A stretch of 25,361 nt of DNA from Gemmatimonadota bacterium (GCA_009840005.1 VXOR01000069.1:1-25361), one strand, 5' to 3'; shown: positions 6,809 through 16,310, counted from the stretch's first letter. The notes: generated by a model from the sequence alone, not told the origin. Numbers and translations: made by a program.

Positions 6809-9442
6809 TCACAGGTCCTTGCCCAGCCCGACGAAGACGCTGATAAAGGTGAATAGCTTGGCCGACGCAGGAGCTGAGTCGAGGTCTTCGCGGGTCCAGC
6901 GCAGCCCGACGTTGGTAGTAAGCGCATATCCCTGATAGGCCGATTGGTTGGCGATTTGGCCGGCCAGCACTAGCGTGGTGCCGTCTTCTAGAAATCCTTC
7001 GGGCTGCTCGCCCAGATCGTTGGCAATCTCGTATTCGACGCCGGCGGTAAAGCTCATGTTGCGGTTGATCTCGCGGCCGGCCAGCAGCGAGAAAATCTCC
7101 GTTAGATCGGACGTTTGCAACGCGCCCTTGTCCGCCGGCACCCGATTGCTGTATAACTGTTTCCAGTTCAGGGTCAAATCCCAAGAGCGCAGGTGGAGCG
7201 GATACTGGGCCTTGTTGATCACGCCTAAGAAGCGCCGGTTGTTTAGCTCTTCAGCCGCCGATCCTAATTGCGCGTATTGTTCGTGCTTGACCTTGGTGGT
7301 AAACGAGATGTAGCGGTCGTAGCGCACGTCTAAATACGTGGTGTTGACGAACGCATCGCGCGCCACGAGCTGGTCGCGGATAAAGCGCGATTCCCCGAAT
7401 GTACCGGGCGTATCAACCCACAAAAAGACATCCTCGGGAATGTCGTCTGCGACCTTGCGCGGATTGACAATCAGCCGCAATTGCAGGTTGTAGCGCGGGA
7501 ATTTTTCGCTCGCTGTTAGGAGCAGGTACGTGGTCGCGTTTTCGCGGGCGGTTTTCAGCAGGCGCTCGTCGAGCCGACCGGCCATGAGGTTTATGTCCGG
7601 CGCGACTTCAACGCCGATGTATGTGTTGTATCCCCGGTGTCCGCGCTTGTAGGGATAGTCCGCTTCGGAGTCGTCTTCAAAGCGGTCGATGACCGCGTTG
7701 TTGTTCATGTCCATGCCAAAGAGAAAGTCGGGGGGATCGACCTCAAAGCGCAGAAAAGGCTCGGCGTAGTCGGGTAGGCGGTTGAAGTTGCGGTTGAAAT
7801 CCGAGAGATCGTCGTTGTTTTCGTCGATTCCAGGAAAGACCGCGCTGTCGGTCAGTAGGCCTATTCCCTGGCGGGTGTTGACGCGCGGGCCGTGGTAGCG
7901 CCGGGTCCAGTCGGGCAATTCGTCTTGATCGTCGTTGTCATCGACGAATTCGTACACACTTTGTTGCTCGTTGCCGTAGTACACCTCACCCTCGGAGTTC
8001 GGGATAAAGGCTTGGGTTGAGTACTCCGCGTCCATGCTAAAGGCCTCGGCGAAAACCGTCCACGGGTAATGCCGCTTCTGGGCTGTTAGGTAAAAGGCTT
8101 CGGCGGTGTTGGTGGCCAGAGCTTGCTCGCGGATGAAGTTTTCGTTGGGGAAGCGGCGGTACTGGAAGTTCCGCACGTATTCTCCCCGCAGGTCAAAACC
8201 GGCGACGTCGTTGATTGACAGGTCAAAGCCGAGTAGCCGATTGCCAGTGGGCAGGCCGTAGCGAAAGGTGTGAAAGGCTTGGTTGGCGCCGTCCTTGACG
8301 TTGCCCGGTGCGCGCAGCACGGTCAGGAATACAGGTGCGCCGAGTTGGTTGGTCTGTTTGTTGGAAGCGACCTCTACTTTGTAGTCGTTGGCCAGTACTA
8401 GGCCGATCTCCACGTGCTCAATCTCGCGGAAGTCGTCGATTTCATCGTCAACGGTGGGCGCGAAGTCCTCGATGTTGAACGTGAGGGTTATTACGTCGGT
8501 GCCGCTTGCTTCAATCACGCCGCGACGGCGGAAGCCACCTTCCACCACGGGTGCGATATCGTCGGTGTGCTCGACGCCATTGGCGAAGATGCGCCAGCGC
8601 GACAGCAGAGCGCCGCCTTCGCCGTCTTCGGGCGAGTCGTCGGAAATGCGCACGATGATCGAGCGGACAAAATCGTTGTTCATCGGCCCGCTGAGCTGGC
8701 CTTTGAGCGAATTGTCGCCAAAGGGAATGTTGGAGTTCATGTGGGCGGCGTTGACAAACGTTAGGCCGACATTGGAGAAGTCGCCGATGCTGACTTGGCC
8801 TTTGGCGGCCCACATGTTGGTGAACGTGCTAAACTTCACGCCGGCCTCGCCGGCGACGCCAGCGACGACGCCAGTGTTGTTGATGCGCGAGGTGAGCAGG
8901 GTCAGGGCGTATTTGTCCGACATCATGTCCCACTGCACGCCGTCGAAACGCGGCTTGGAAAAGGTGAGCGGCGTCAGGGTCGTGCGGATGCCGTCGCCTA
9001 CCATCAGCGCGGAGTGGAACTGCCCGGAGTGGCTAGAGGAGATGAGGACGTTGCTAAACCACGAACTGAAGCGCGGGCTTTTGAAGATGCTGCTGCCGCT
9101 GGCCGTGGGATAGTCCTCGGTCCAGTTGTACACCCGCCAACCTTGGCTGATATACGAGCCGTAGATGTCGTAAAAGGGCGATCCTTCCAAGAAGACGTCA
9201 TTGTAGCGTTGGTAGGGGTTGCGCGCGTAGTTGGAGTACTGGTCTTGCCGCCAGTCGTAGAGTTCGTACAGGCGCTGCGGCTGGTACCACTTGCGCACGG
9301 AAGGGACGAGGGTTGAGGGTGCGACTTCAGTGGCTGAAGTGTAATAGGGATTGTCAAATCCAGTGGCGCGCTGGGCCGCGGATGGTAACTGCGTCCCAAG
9401 GAGTAAACCACAATACAGCAATAGTATCGTTAGACGTGTCAC
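6809..9442 (-). CDS. Large exported protein, putative outer-membrane beta-barrel
   Basis: The product is 877 aa from GTG 9442. That start has GAGAGG upstream and opens directly onto a signal peptide (TRLTILLLYCGLLLGTQLPS). An in-frame GTG at 9484 would add 14 residues without signal character. The protein is rich in aromatic residues and alternating strands, especially in the last third, and ends LFTFISVFVGLGKDL, in keeping with an outer-membrane barrel. Around residues 500-590 are acidic loops resembling calcium sites: DENNDDLSDFNRNFNRLPDY and DMNNNAVIDRFEDD. I do not recognise a named family. It is last in the leftward gene set, after three discoidin surface proteins, and so could be their outer-membrane anchor or port. 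That role is inference. Confidence 0.6.
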   Translation of the reverse strand: MTRLTILLLYCGLLLGTQLPSAAQRATGFDNPYYTSATEVAPSTLVPSVRKWYQPQRLYELYDWRQDQYSNYARNPYQRYNDVFLEGSPFYDIYGSYISQGWRVYNWTEDYPTASGSSIFKSPRFSSWFSNVLISSSHSGQFHSALMVGDGIRTTLTPLTFSKPRFDGVQWDMMSDKYALTLLTSRINNTGVVAGVAGEAGVKFSTFTNMWAAKGQVSIGDFSNVGLTFVNAAHMNSNIPFGDNSLKGQLSGPMNNDFVRSIIVRISDDSPEDGEGGALLSRWRIFANGVEHTDDIAPVVEGGFRRRGVIEASGTDVITLTFNIEDFAPTVDDEIDDFREIEHVEIGLVLANDYKVEVASNKQTNQLGAPVFLTVLRAPGNVKDGANQAFHTFRYGLPTGNRLLGFDLSINDVAGFDLRGEYVRNFQYRRFPNENFIREQALATNTAEAFYLTAQKRHYPWTVFAEAFSMDAEYSTQAFIPNSEGEVYYGNEQQSVYEFVDDNDDQDELPDWTRRYHGPRVNTRQGIGLLTDSAVFPGIDENNDDLSDFNRNFNRLPDYAEPFLRFEVDPPDFLFGMDMNNNAVIDRFEDDSEADYPYKRGHRGYNTYIGVEVAPDINLMAGRLDERLLKTARENATTYLLLTASEKFPRYNLQLRLIVNPRKVADDIPEDVFLWVDTPGTFGESRFIRDQLVARDAFVNTTYLDVRYDRYISFTTKVKHEQYAQLGSAAEELNNRRFLGVINKAQYPLHLRSWDLTLNWKQLYSNRVPADKGALQTSDLTEIFSLLAGREINRNMSFTAGVEYEIANDLGEQPEGFLEDGTTLVLAGQIANQSAYQGYALTTNVGLRWTREDLDSAPASAKLFTFISVFVGLGKDL

Positions 9443-9562
9443 GTCCTCTCTCCCACAGGGTTGTTTAGTGTTTAGTTTCCCCACCGCTTATTCTATTCGT
9501 TTGCTATAGCAATGCTGCATGATTTGAACGATTCGAGCAGTGAATCGTCTTGTGCATCCTAC

Positions 9563-9591
9563 TCTGCGTCTATCTGCGTTCATCTGCGGAT
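9563..9591 (-). repeat. CGCAGAT-type short repeat, copy 1
   Basis: Three near-identical 10-bp units (TCTGCGTCTA, TCTGCGTTCA, TCTGCGGAT) occur in tandem. The reverse complement closely matches 20455-20493, so the two copies are inverted relative to each other. It lies in the 186-bp gap between two - strand genes. I see nothing else in that gap apart from the palindrome next to the upstream gene's stop. Confidence 0.8.
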
Positions 9592-9612
9592 CACTGCTGT
9601 ATCTCCGATGTA

Positions 9613-9627
9613 TCGCGTTTAACGCGA
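9613..9627 (-). other. Short palindrome just after the stop codon
   Basis: TCGCGTT and AACGCGA form a 7-bp dyad about one central base, immediately downstream of the TAG of the discoidin gene on the - strand. There is no T-tract. It may be a 3'-end stabilising hairpin rather than a terminator. Confidence 0.35.
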
Positions 9628-9628
9628 G

Positions 9629-12106
9629 CTAATATACGACGTGAACGTACTGCTGGACGATCTCGTCTTTAGGATCGGTTTGCAACTCGACATGCACTAT
9701 GTAGATGCCCGGCGGCACGAGCTCGCCGTTGCGCTGGCCGTCCCAAGCGTACGTCGCCCGGGCACCGCGCGGCGTGGCGTTTGCCAATTCGGCGATTAGG
9801 CGACCGTCGAGGGAAAAGACGCGCACGTGCGGCTGCTTGTCGGTTTTGACGACGGTAAAGCTCAGCTCGTACAGGTCGTTGACTGCGTCGCCATTGGGCG
9901 TGAACAGCTCGGAGTGGCGCAAGTTGCGGATTAGGGATGCACCCTGTACCACCTCGGGCACAAACACTTGATCGGCTCCCAATTCCGCTGGTACGACGCC
10001 CTGTGCGTTGTCTTCTTGACTGGAGTTAAAGACAAAGGTTTCAAAGACCGTTGGGCTGGCAAAAACCCGCGTTGCAAACGCTATGGCAACGGAGTCGCGC
10101 TTTACCACTGGCGGCGGCAATTGCACCCACAGGGAATCGCCGCGCAACGAGCTGTGCGCCTCCACCTGCTGGCCTCCCACCCACGCCGCAATCAATTCGG
10201 CATCTGCGCTGCCTGGGGGCAAGGCGATCAACACTTGGTCGAACCCAGGGTCGCGGCTGTTGAACGCCTGCGGCTTAATGGTATAGCGAAACTCGGTCAG
10301 CGAATCGAGCCCGGCTTCGCGCGGCCACACCGAGCCGCTCAGGCCAGCAACAATGACCGGATCGTTGGCCACAACCCGCAGCGAGCGCAGCACCGGCGAC
10401 ACGTCTAGGTCATCGCTGTACAGGCGAATGCGCGTGCGCAAGTAGCGCCGCGGCGAAGGCGACTGAAAGCTCTGGCCGGAAAAGCGGTGCGGTTGACTCC
10501 AAGTGCTCCAAGTCGCATCGCGCACATTTTCTTGCACGATGTCGCCGCGATAGCGCTTGCGCGCCGCTTCGTATGCTTCCTTGGTGACTTCATCGCCATT
10601 TTTGAGAAAGTAGCGCGTAACTTCGGTAAAGCCGTTGCCCGTTTGGGTCTGCACTTCTAATCGCGTTCCCGGCGGCAGGTCGGCGTCCCATTCGATGCGC
10701 CGGATGCTGCGCGCCGCACCCAAGTCGAGGTCGGAGGACTCTAACTCGACGCGCTTGGGATAGCCCGCGCGGTGAAAGGCAAAAAGCTGCAAGGCATTGG
10801 CGTCGCGCCCGTAGAAGCCGATCACACGCCAGAGGATGAGGCGCGTGTCGCGGGTGGGAAATTGGAAATCGTTGAAGGGATAGCTGGTGCGCACTTCGGA
10901 CAGCAATTCGTAGTCAAACGGCCCTTCGGCCGTCGGGTCGGCTGTGTTGCTCGGACTGCCGTCGGAGGTGAGAATGTCGAACATAGGCCAGCCGCCCACC
11001 GCGCCCTGCTGGTAGCCGTAGAGCCACGGGCTGCGACCGCCGATGAGCGGTACAAAGATGATCCGGTCGATGCGGAACACGTTGCCAAAATCGATCACCG
11101 ACCAGACGCCATCGTCGCGCCAATCGCGATCCCCAGAAGAGGCTTGGATGCTCCACAGCCGTCGGCCCAGATCCGCATCCACGAGGAATTCCGCGCCGCT
11201 GGCCTTGCCGCAGCCGTCGCACCCGCGCGCCCTTGAGGTCCACGTCCTGCCGCCCCAACTCAACTCGCCTTTTTCCGCGCGCTCTTCGGTAAATACCCGG
11301 GTCGGGAGGTTGAAGCCAACGCCATCTACCTCGATTTCGGCGAGGGCGGCACCAGCGGTTTGACCGGCCGCTTCAAAGCGCACAAAGCGGAGAATAGAAA
11401 AATCCAAGCTGTCGCTTTTTACCAAGAACTCCCCTCTGGGCGTTCCGCTAGCAGGAGGCTTATTGGCGGTTTTGAGCTCGAATTCTACCACCTGCTTGGT
11501 GTTGTTGTTGACCGGGCGACCGACGCGCTCAAACGCAATGTGCTTGCCCGTCGTGCCCACGACTTGAATGCCCGGGCTGACGTGGACTGAAAAGAACTCA
11601 AAGGGACGGGCGTCCTCGGTTTGAGGAAAGATCACGCGAATTTTGCGAGCGACGACCGCGCGTTGCAAATCGACCTCTAGCCACCACTTCTGGAGTGGGT
11701 CGGCTAAGTCGGGCTGCCAATAGGTGTTGTGGTCTTGGTCTGCCACTAGTCCGGCTTGGGCCTGATTGGAAGGTGCGCGCACTGGCAAGCGACCGTAGTC
11801 GCCAATGGTAACGGAGGAAAATTCGCTGGCATTGGCGACCGCGTTAAACGTCGTACCAAAACGCTTAACAGCCACCCCGGTAGAGCCGATTTGGACGAGC
11901 CCGGCCGGATGATTCCACGCTGCAAAGTCCGTTCCTTCAAAAACTATGTCTTGGGCGTAGAGGGCGGAGTGAACGATGAGCAAGAGCAGCAGGAATAGTT
12001 TTTTAGCAGCGGTCTGATACACCGTAGGGGCGTCCCTTGTGGACGCCCTTGGGGTGGGTGGGGCACCCACAAGAGACGCCCCTACGGGACAATTGTGTCT
12101 AATCAT
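9629..12106 (-). CDS. Discoidin-like surface protein C with FlgD-Ig C-terminal domain
   Basis: The product is 825 aa. ATG 12106 follows GGAGA at good spacing. Residues about 6-27 are encoded by a 66-bp palindromic repeat, and the hydrophobic core KKLFLLLLLIVHSALYA comes after it. A GTG right at the repeat edge (YQTAAKKLF...) is an alternative start. Discoidin-like segments follow: NTYWQPDLADPLQKWWLEVD near 130-150, and a second around 280-400 with VWSVIDFGNVFRIDRIIFVP. Next comes a fibronectin-like region with TWSTWSQP. The final 90 residues are FlgD-Ig-like: FTPNGDAVNDLYELSF, LDGRLIAEL, YAWDGQRNGELVPPGIY, ending YVHVVY. It is paralogous to the next two upstream genes. Likely role: an exported, surface-retained binding protein. 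Confidence 0.8.
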   Translation of the reverse strand: MIRHNCPVGASLVGAPPTPRASTRDAPTVYQTAAKKLFLLLLLIVHSALYAQDIVFEGTDFAAWNHPAGLVQIGSTGVAVKRFGTTFNAVANASEFSSVTIGDYGRLPVRAPSNQAQAGLVADQDHNTYWQPDLADPLQKWWLEVDLQRAVVARKIRVIFPQTEDARPFEFFSVHVSPGIQVVGTTGKHIAFERVGRPVNNNTKQVVEFELKTANKPPASGTPRGEFLVKSDSLDFSILRFVRFEAAGQTAGAALAEIEVDGVGFNLPTRVFTEERAEKGELSWGGRTWTSRARGCDGCGKASGAEFLVDADLGRRLWSIQASSGDRDWRDDGVWSVIDFGNVFRIDRIIFVPLIGGRSPWLYGYQQGAVGGWPMFDILTSDGSPSNTADPTAEGPFDYELLSEVRTSYPFNDFQFPTRDTRLILWRVIGFYGRDANALQLFAFHRAGYPKRVELESSDLDLGAARSIRRIEWDADLPPGTRLEVQTQTGNGFTEVTRYFLKNGDEVTKEAYEAARKRYRGDIVQENVRDATWSTWSQPHRFSGQSFQSPSPRRYLRTRIRLYSDDLDVSPVLRSLRVVANDPVIVAGLSGSVWPREAGLDSLTEFRYTIKPQAFNSRDPGFDQVLIALPPGSADAELIAAWVGGQQVEAHSSLRGDSLWVQLPPPVVKRDSVAIAFATRVFASPTVFETFVFNSSQEDNAQGVVPAELGADQVFVPEVVQGASLIRNLRHSELFTPNGDAVNDLYELSFTVVKTDKQPHVRVFSLDGRLIAELANATPRGARATYAWDGQRNGELVPPGIYIVHVELQTDPKDEIVQQYVHVVY
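12022..12087. repeat. 66-bp palindromic repeat inside the signal-peptide coding region
   Basis: The terminal arms CCGTAGGGGCGTC and GACGCCCCTACGG are perfect complements. The match continues one mismatch later with CTTGTGG/CCACAAG. The length is 66 bp, exactly 22 codons, so the reading frame stays open. A related, longer copy lies at 17079-17167. It is a MITE-like or REP-like dispersed element. Confidence 0.85.
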
Positions 12107-12131
12107 CGGCTGTTCTCCGCAAGGTGTGCGG

Positions 12132-14192
12132 TCAATAGGCGACGGCGACCGCGTGCGACCGCGTCACCGCGCCCAAGTCGATTTCGACCGCTAGCTGCAC
12201 CAAGTAGAGGCCGGGAGGCACTAACGCTCCATCTGCATCCCGGCCGTCCCAAGTCGGCGCGTGGAAGCCCGCTTGGCCTGTGGTGCTGAGCAGAGTGGCG
12301 ACGCGGCGTCCGGCGAGGTCGCGCACTGCCATGGTGGTCGGTGCACCGTTGACGCCAAACAAATCAAAGGCCGCGACGACGATGTCGTTGGCCCCGTCGC
12401 CATTGGGCGTTAAGACCGGCGAAGACAGCCGCAGTGCGCCCAAGACGCTCAGCTCTTCCTCGCTGGCCACCACTTGGATGCTGTTGCTGGCGACATCGGC
12501 GCGCGCATCGCCCGATTCAATCGACTGGGGCAGGAGGGCGGCCTGTGGGTCGCGGTTGATCAATTGCCCCTCTAAAAAGAGCGACGCTTGGTAGATCGCA
12601 CTGCGGTAGCGCACGCGAAACGACGTGTCCTCGACAAAGGTGCGCGGAAAAGTGAAGCTGAATTTGTTGGGTGTGGCGACGAAGGAAAAATCCACGCCTT
12701 CCTGCGCGGGCACCTGGTCAATTTCCAAGTCGAGAAACCGCGCACCCGGAGGCACGTCTAACTCGATCGCGTCAAACCCCACGCGGCCACTGGTGGCGAA
12801 AATTGTGCGAATGTCATAGACAAACGTAGTATCTATGCCCAGCGGTACCTTGGGGTCGGCCAACGGCCCGGCGAGTGAGACCTCGGCTAACACGCTGTCG
12901 GCCAACAAAGGCGACACCTCAAAGGCCACGCTGTCTAGCACGCCAAAGGCAAAGGGCTGCTCGGTGGCGATCTCAAAGCGAAACTGGAAGAACGCCCCGC
13001 CATCGGCCGAGCGCACCTCGTCGCCCGACTCTACGTAGGCAATGGACCAAGGCGTCCAATTCTCGGTGTCCTCTCCGCGGTGCGCTTGGAACCCCGGTGC
13101 GCGCTCGTTGCTGGCGTGCACGACCCTCGGCGCGTCTTCGTAGGTCGAGCGATCCACTTTGAGGAGGCGGCTGAGTTCGTCAAAAATAAAGTGGTCTATT
13201 GGATCGTCGTCCGTGCCGGAGCGCGTCTGGATGACGAGCTGCACCGGGGCCGCGGGGTCTTCGACGATGCGGCCGGAACTCGTCTGCCGGTAGCGAGTGA
13301 AGTGCCAAGTAACGCGACCGAGGCTCACCGGTTCGCCAAAGGACTTGACTTGCGACAAGTAGCGCGCCACTTGGGGATAGCCGCGGCCAAAGGCCTGTAG
13401 TTCGGCGAGGATGCCCAGCGATGTGACGCCGCCGAACTTGAAGCGCAAAAAGCGCGTAAAGCGCAAAGGCGGCCGCAGCGATACAATGCTTTGGTTGTTG
13501 GAAAAGGTGCTGCCGACTAGCTCGTCGAGCGGGTGGTAGCCGGGCGATCCGAGCGCGACGGCTTCATCCTCGAAGATGAGCCAGTCCGTGGGCGTGTTGG
13601 TGCGCGTTACTTCGTAGCCCACCGGGAAGACGTTGCGCTGGCGTCTGTTGTCGTCGGTAAAGCCGCTTTGGGGCGGGAAGAAGACGAGGCTGTCGAGGGC
13701 GATGGGCACGCCTAAGTCGAGCGTATAGAACACCGCGGCATTGGGCCGTCCGTCAATGCGCGGCGGATGGACGAAAGAGGCGGTCAGCTCGTCGCCATCT
13801 ATGAGGCCGCGCATCACCGCTCCGTTGCCGCCCCACATGCGCGGATGCCAGCCCACAAATTGGTTGTCGGTCGCCAGCCGCTCCGGGTCTTTGGTAAAGG
13901 CCCACGGGTAGTCAAAGATGTTGACCTGAGCGGCAACCCCCGTTGCGCGTACCAACCCGCGCAGCACGTTGCGCCCCGGCGGCACGGCCCGGGGCTGTAC
14001 AGCTCCGAGGCGCACGGAGTCGTCGAGGGCGATCCAGCGCTCGGCTACCTCGGCCCAAGGGTCGCCACTGGAGCCGACGACCCAGGCCGACGCCTGTCCT
14101 TCGGCTGAGCTCAGGCGTTCGGCGAGCTCAGCCGAGCTGTCGAAGCCCCAAGCCGTCCCAGCGAGCAACAGCACTAGCAAGAAAGCGGTCAA
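12132..14192 (-). CDS. Discoidin-like surface protein B with FlgD-Ig C-terminal domain
   Basis: The product is 686 aa from TTG 14192. This start overlaps the previous gene's TGA (TTGA), has TAGGAG 8 nt upstream, and opens directly onto a signal peptide (TAFLLVLLLAGTAWG). The ATG at 14258 would intrude 70 bp into the upstream gene and add a non-hydrophobic leader. A discoidin-like region (about 130-260) contains FYTLDLGVPIALDSLVFFPP and FTRFLRFKFGG. A middle domain carries VQLVIQTRSGTDDDPIDHF and NWTPWSIAYVESGD. The C-terminal FlgD-Ig-like domain has SSPVLTPNGDGANDIVVAAF, VRDLAGRRVATL, TWDGRDADGALVPPGLYLVQ and ends HAVAVAY. It is translationally coupled to paralogue A and followed 25 bp later by paralogue C. 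Confidence 0.8.
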   Translation of the reverse strand: MTAFLLVLLLAGTAWGFDSSAELAERLSSAEGQASAWVVGSSGDPWAEVAERWIALDDSVRLGAVQPRAVPPGRNVLRGLVRATGVAAQVNIFDYPWAFTKDPERLATDNQFVGWHPRMWGGNGAVMRGLIDGDELTASFVHPPRIDGRPNAAVFYTLDLGVPIALDSLVFFPPQSGFTDDNRRQRNVFPVGYEVTRTNTPTDWLIFEDEAVALGSPGYHPLDELVGSTFSNNQSIVSLRPPLRFTRFLRFKFGGVTSLGILAELQAFGRGYPQVARYLSQVKSFGEPVSLGRVTWHFTRYRQTSSGRIVEDPAAPVQLVIQTRSGTDDDPIDHFIFDELSRLLKVDRSTYEDAPRVVHASNERAPGFQAHRGEDTENWTPWSIAYVESGDEVRSADGGAFFQFRFEIATEQPFAFGVLDSVAFEVSPLLADSVLAEVSLAGPLADPKVPLGIDTTFVYDIRTIFATSGRVGFDAIELDVPPGARFLDLEIDQVPAQEGVDFSFVATPNKFSFTFPRTFVEDTSFRVRYRSAIYQASLFLEGQLINRDPQAALLPQSIESGDARADVASNSIQVVASEEELSVLGALRLSSPVLTPNGDGANDIVVAAFDLFGVNGAPTTMAVRDLAGRRVATLLSTTGQAGFHAPTWDGRDADGALVPPGLYLVQLAVEIDLGAVTRSHAVAVAY

Positions 14193-16189
14193 TACGCCAC
14201 TCCTATAAGTTGCGTCGCAGTGGTCGAGGCAATGTCCGAGCTTACCCCGATCCGACATAGGTACAGACCCGGCGCGACCCTTGCGCCGGTCTCATCCCGT
14301 CCGTCCCAGGTTTCGCGATAGACCCCCGCGGCTCGGGGCGCGGCAATTAGCTCTCGTACTCGGTGGCCGGAAAGATCAAAAATTTCGATGACCAACGGCA
14401 CCTCGTTGGCAAATTGCGTGAGCACGGCGGCGACTGCGACCTCGTCGTTGATCCTATCGCCGTTGGGCGTGAGCACGGAGGTCGAGAGGCGGGCTTCGAC
14501 CGAGGGCGTGGCGCTAGTGGCGAAAATATGAATGGATCCCGTACCCACATCGGCACTGGCATTGCCGGCCACAATCGGATGCGGCGGCACATCGCCGTCG
14601 CCGAGCAAAAAGGCGTTCAGCGGCGTATGGTACTCCAGCAGCCGCAGCCTAAAGGTCAGTCGCATGGGCTGGTTGTTTTGGCGGGTCACTGGCGGGAAAA
14701 AGACGTGGAAGCCCTCGGCGATAGGCTCGACCTCGATGTCTGCGACTTCGACGAGGGGATCGCCCATTTGCAGCCGCTCAAACACGGGCGGCGGAAAAGC
14801 GGTGAGCTTGAGGCCGCGAAAGCCCGCTAGATCGTCTTCGTCGAATCGGGTGAGGATGTCGCAGACAAAGGAAGTATCGACCCCACTCGGAACGGCCAAG
14901 ACGCCGCCGACGGGATAGGGATCGGAGGCTAGCGCGACCTCGCCGACGGCTGTGCTGACCAGTCCGGGCGAAAACTCCACCACCAAGCTATCGAGGCGCA
15001 TGGTGCTGGCGGCATGTCCGTCGAAAAAGACGCGGAACTGCAAGAATTCGCGCGGGCTTGGCAGCTCCAACGGCATAACTACTGTAGAAGACGAATCGAG
15101 TTGCAGCGGTGGGGTCCAAGAACTCCAATTATCCACGTCTGCGCGGATGTCGGCCTGCACAAAGTCGCGCGCTGGCCCGACCTCGGCCAACGGCAGCGAG
15201 AGATATTCAGTCCGAGTTACTTCTCCTAGCACCGCTCCGGTGGTTGGATCGCGGCGGTACAGGGCGCGTCTGGGCAGATTGTTGTATTCGGACAGAGATA
15301 CTTCTTCGCGGACGCCGGTGTCGCGGTCGCGGCGAAAGTAGGCTATGGGGGTATCGTCCATGCCGCTGCGGAGCTGCAAGCGCATGATTGCGGTGTCGCC
15401 TGTTGCGGCACGGCTCAGCCGCTCGGCCCGCACCACGAGCTGCCCGAAATTCACGGGCCGCCCAAAGGAATGGAGCTGCGAGACATAGCTGGACACGGGC
15501 ACGAATCCCTCGCCGTACACGGCGAATTCCGCGAGGTTGAAGGGATTGCGCGAGAGCACCTTGAGCTGGAGGAAGCGCCCCTGCACTCCGTTGAAGGAAA
15601 GCTCGACCACTGGGTCTTTGTTGTCCTCGACGCGGCTCAGCAGGCGATAGACGGGCCGCCTGACTTCGTCGAACTGCTCGCCGTCGCTCACCCGCAGTTC
15701 AAATGCCTTGATGAACCAATCTAGCTCGCCGGGTGCTGGTGCAAACCGCACGCGTTCTATGGGGAAAGGAGCGCCGAGGTCCCAGAAAAACGTGGCCCCC
15801 GCTTGGTTGCGCGCCGTTCTGAATGCGCCTTCGGAGGAACTGGAAGGGTCGCCGTCAACAAGCTGTAGGGGGCCGTTTACCTGATTGAAGGGGCCGTCGT
15901 TGGACCACGTGCGCGGTTGCCCGGGCTTGGTGAAGTCGCTGGGACTGCCGTTGAGCCAAGTCTGACCTGCGGCTCGCAGCAACTCCATAAGATTCTGGCC
16001 GCTGCGCAGCTCTAGCGGCTGTAGCGCACCCTCTACCCCTACGGTTCCGTTTTGGATGTCCGCTTGAGAAGCCCACGACAAGCCACCGCGACCGATGTGG
16101 TATGTTTCCACCTCGGCCAGCCCCAGCCGCACCTCCAGCCCTAACAACATGCAGACAGCGGCGAAGCGGCCAAGCGGAAGGGAAGTCAC
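14189..16189 (-). CDS. Discoidin-like surface protein A with FlgD-Ig C-terminal domain
   Basis: The product is 666 aa from GTG 16189, which gives the signal peptide TSLPLGRFAAVCMLLGLEVRLGLA. Longer frames (to 16297) translate a palindromic repeat and are unlikely; ATG 16150 is a shorter alternative. A discoidin-like domain (about 80-230) contains FFWDLGAPFPIERVRFAP and GRFLQLKVLSRNPFNLAEFA. A middle domain has MRLQLRSGMDDTPIAYFRRD, a repeated sEYnnLP/tEYLSLP motif and NWSSWTPPLQLDSS. The FlgD-Ig-like C-terminus has TSVLTPNGDRINDEVAV, FDLSGHRVRELI, TWDGRDETGARVAPGLYLCR and ends QLIGVAY. TPNGDxxND is typical of type-B-like sorting domains. It is the first of three tandem paralogues, and its stop overlaps the next start. 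Confidence 0.8.
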   Translation of the reverse strand: MTSLPLGRFAAVCMLLGLEVRLGLAEVETYHIGRGGLSWASQADIQNGTVGVEGALQPLELRSGQNLMELLRAAGQTWLNGSPSDFTKPGQPRTWSNDGPFNQVNGPLQLVDGDPSSSSEGAFRTARNQAGATFFWDLGAPFPIERVRFAPAPGELDWFIKAFELRVSDGEQFDEVRRPVYRLLSRVEDNKDPVVELSFNGVQGRFLQLKVLSRNPFNLAEFAVYGEGFVPVSSYVSQLHSFGRPVNFGQLVVRAERLSRAATGDTAIMRLQLRSGMDDTPIAYFRRDRDTGVREEVSLSEYNNLPRRALYRRDPTTGAVLGEVTRTEYLSLPLAEVGPARDFVQADIRADVDNWSSWTPPLQLDSSSTVVMPLELPSPREFLQFRVFFDGHAASTMRLDSLVVEFSPGLVSTAVGEVALASDPYPVGGVLAVPSGVDTSFVCDILTRFDEDDLAGFRGLKLTAFPPPVFERLQMGDPLVEVADIEVEPIAEGFHVFFPPVTRQNNQPMRLTFRLRLLEYHTPLNAFLLGDGDVPPHPIVAGNASADVGTGSIHIFATSATPSVEARLSTSVLTPNGDRINDEVAVAAVLTQFANEVPLVIEIFDLSGHRVRELIAAPRAAGVYRETWDGRDETGARVAPGLYLCRIGVSSDIASTTATQLIGVAY

Positions 16190-16200
16190 GCACCGGCACC

Positions 16201-16302
16201 TAGGTATTAGATGCTTCGACTCCGCTTCGCTCTGCTCAGCATGACAGCAGCGGGTGCGTTTCTTCATTGTCATGCTGAGCGAAGCGAAGCATCCCATACC
16301 TA
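16201..16302. repeat. Hairpin repeat element (about 100 bp)
   Basis: The left arm (16201-16245, TAGGTATTAGATGCTTCG... to CTCAGCATGACA) is complementary to the right arm (16268-16302, TGTCATGCTGAGCGAAGC... to CCATACCTA). The left arm carries an extra 11 bp of the TCCGCTTCGCT kind. This is a dispersed imperfect palindrome. It lies between the lipoprotein gene and discoidin gene A, and its translation creates a false N-terminal extension (CFASLSMT..., CHAEQSEAES...). Confidence 0.85.
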
Positions 16303-16310
16303 ATGGCCTT

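Noticed and set aside
9563..9591. Tandem TCTGCG units considered as the edge of a CRISPR array
   Set aside because: The units are about 10 bp with no spacers, and the same motif recurs singly at 20455-20493; it is a dispersed short repeat.
12022..12087. 66-bp palindrome considered as an intergenic terminator between discoidin genes B and C
   Set aside because: It lies downstream of the SD and ATG of gene C, inside the coding frame, and has no T-tract.
14193..14258. N-terminal extension of discoidin protein B up to ATG 14258
   Set aside because: It would overlap the upstream gene by 70 bp. TTG 14192 has an SD, a 4-bp stop/start overlap and an immediate signal peptide.
16190..16297. N-terminal extension of discoidin protein A up to ATG 16297
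   Set aside because: The extra residues are the translation of the hairpin repeat at 16201-16302, and a signal peptide begins cleanly at GTG 16189.
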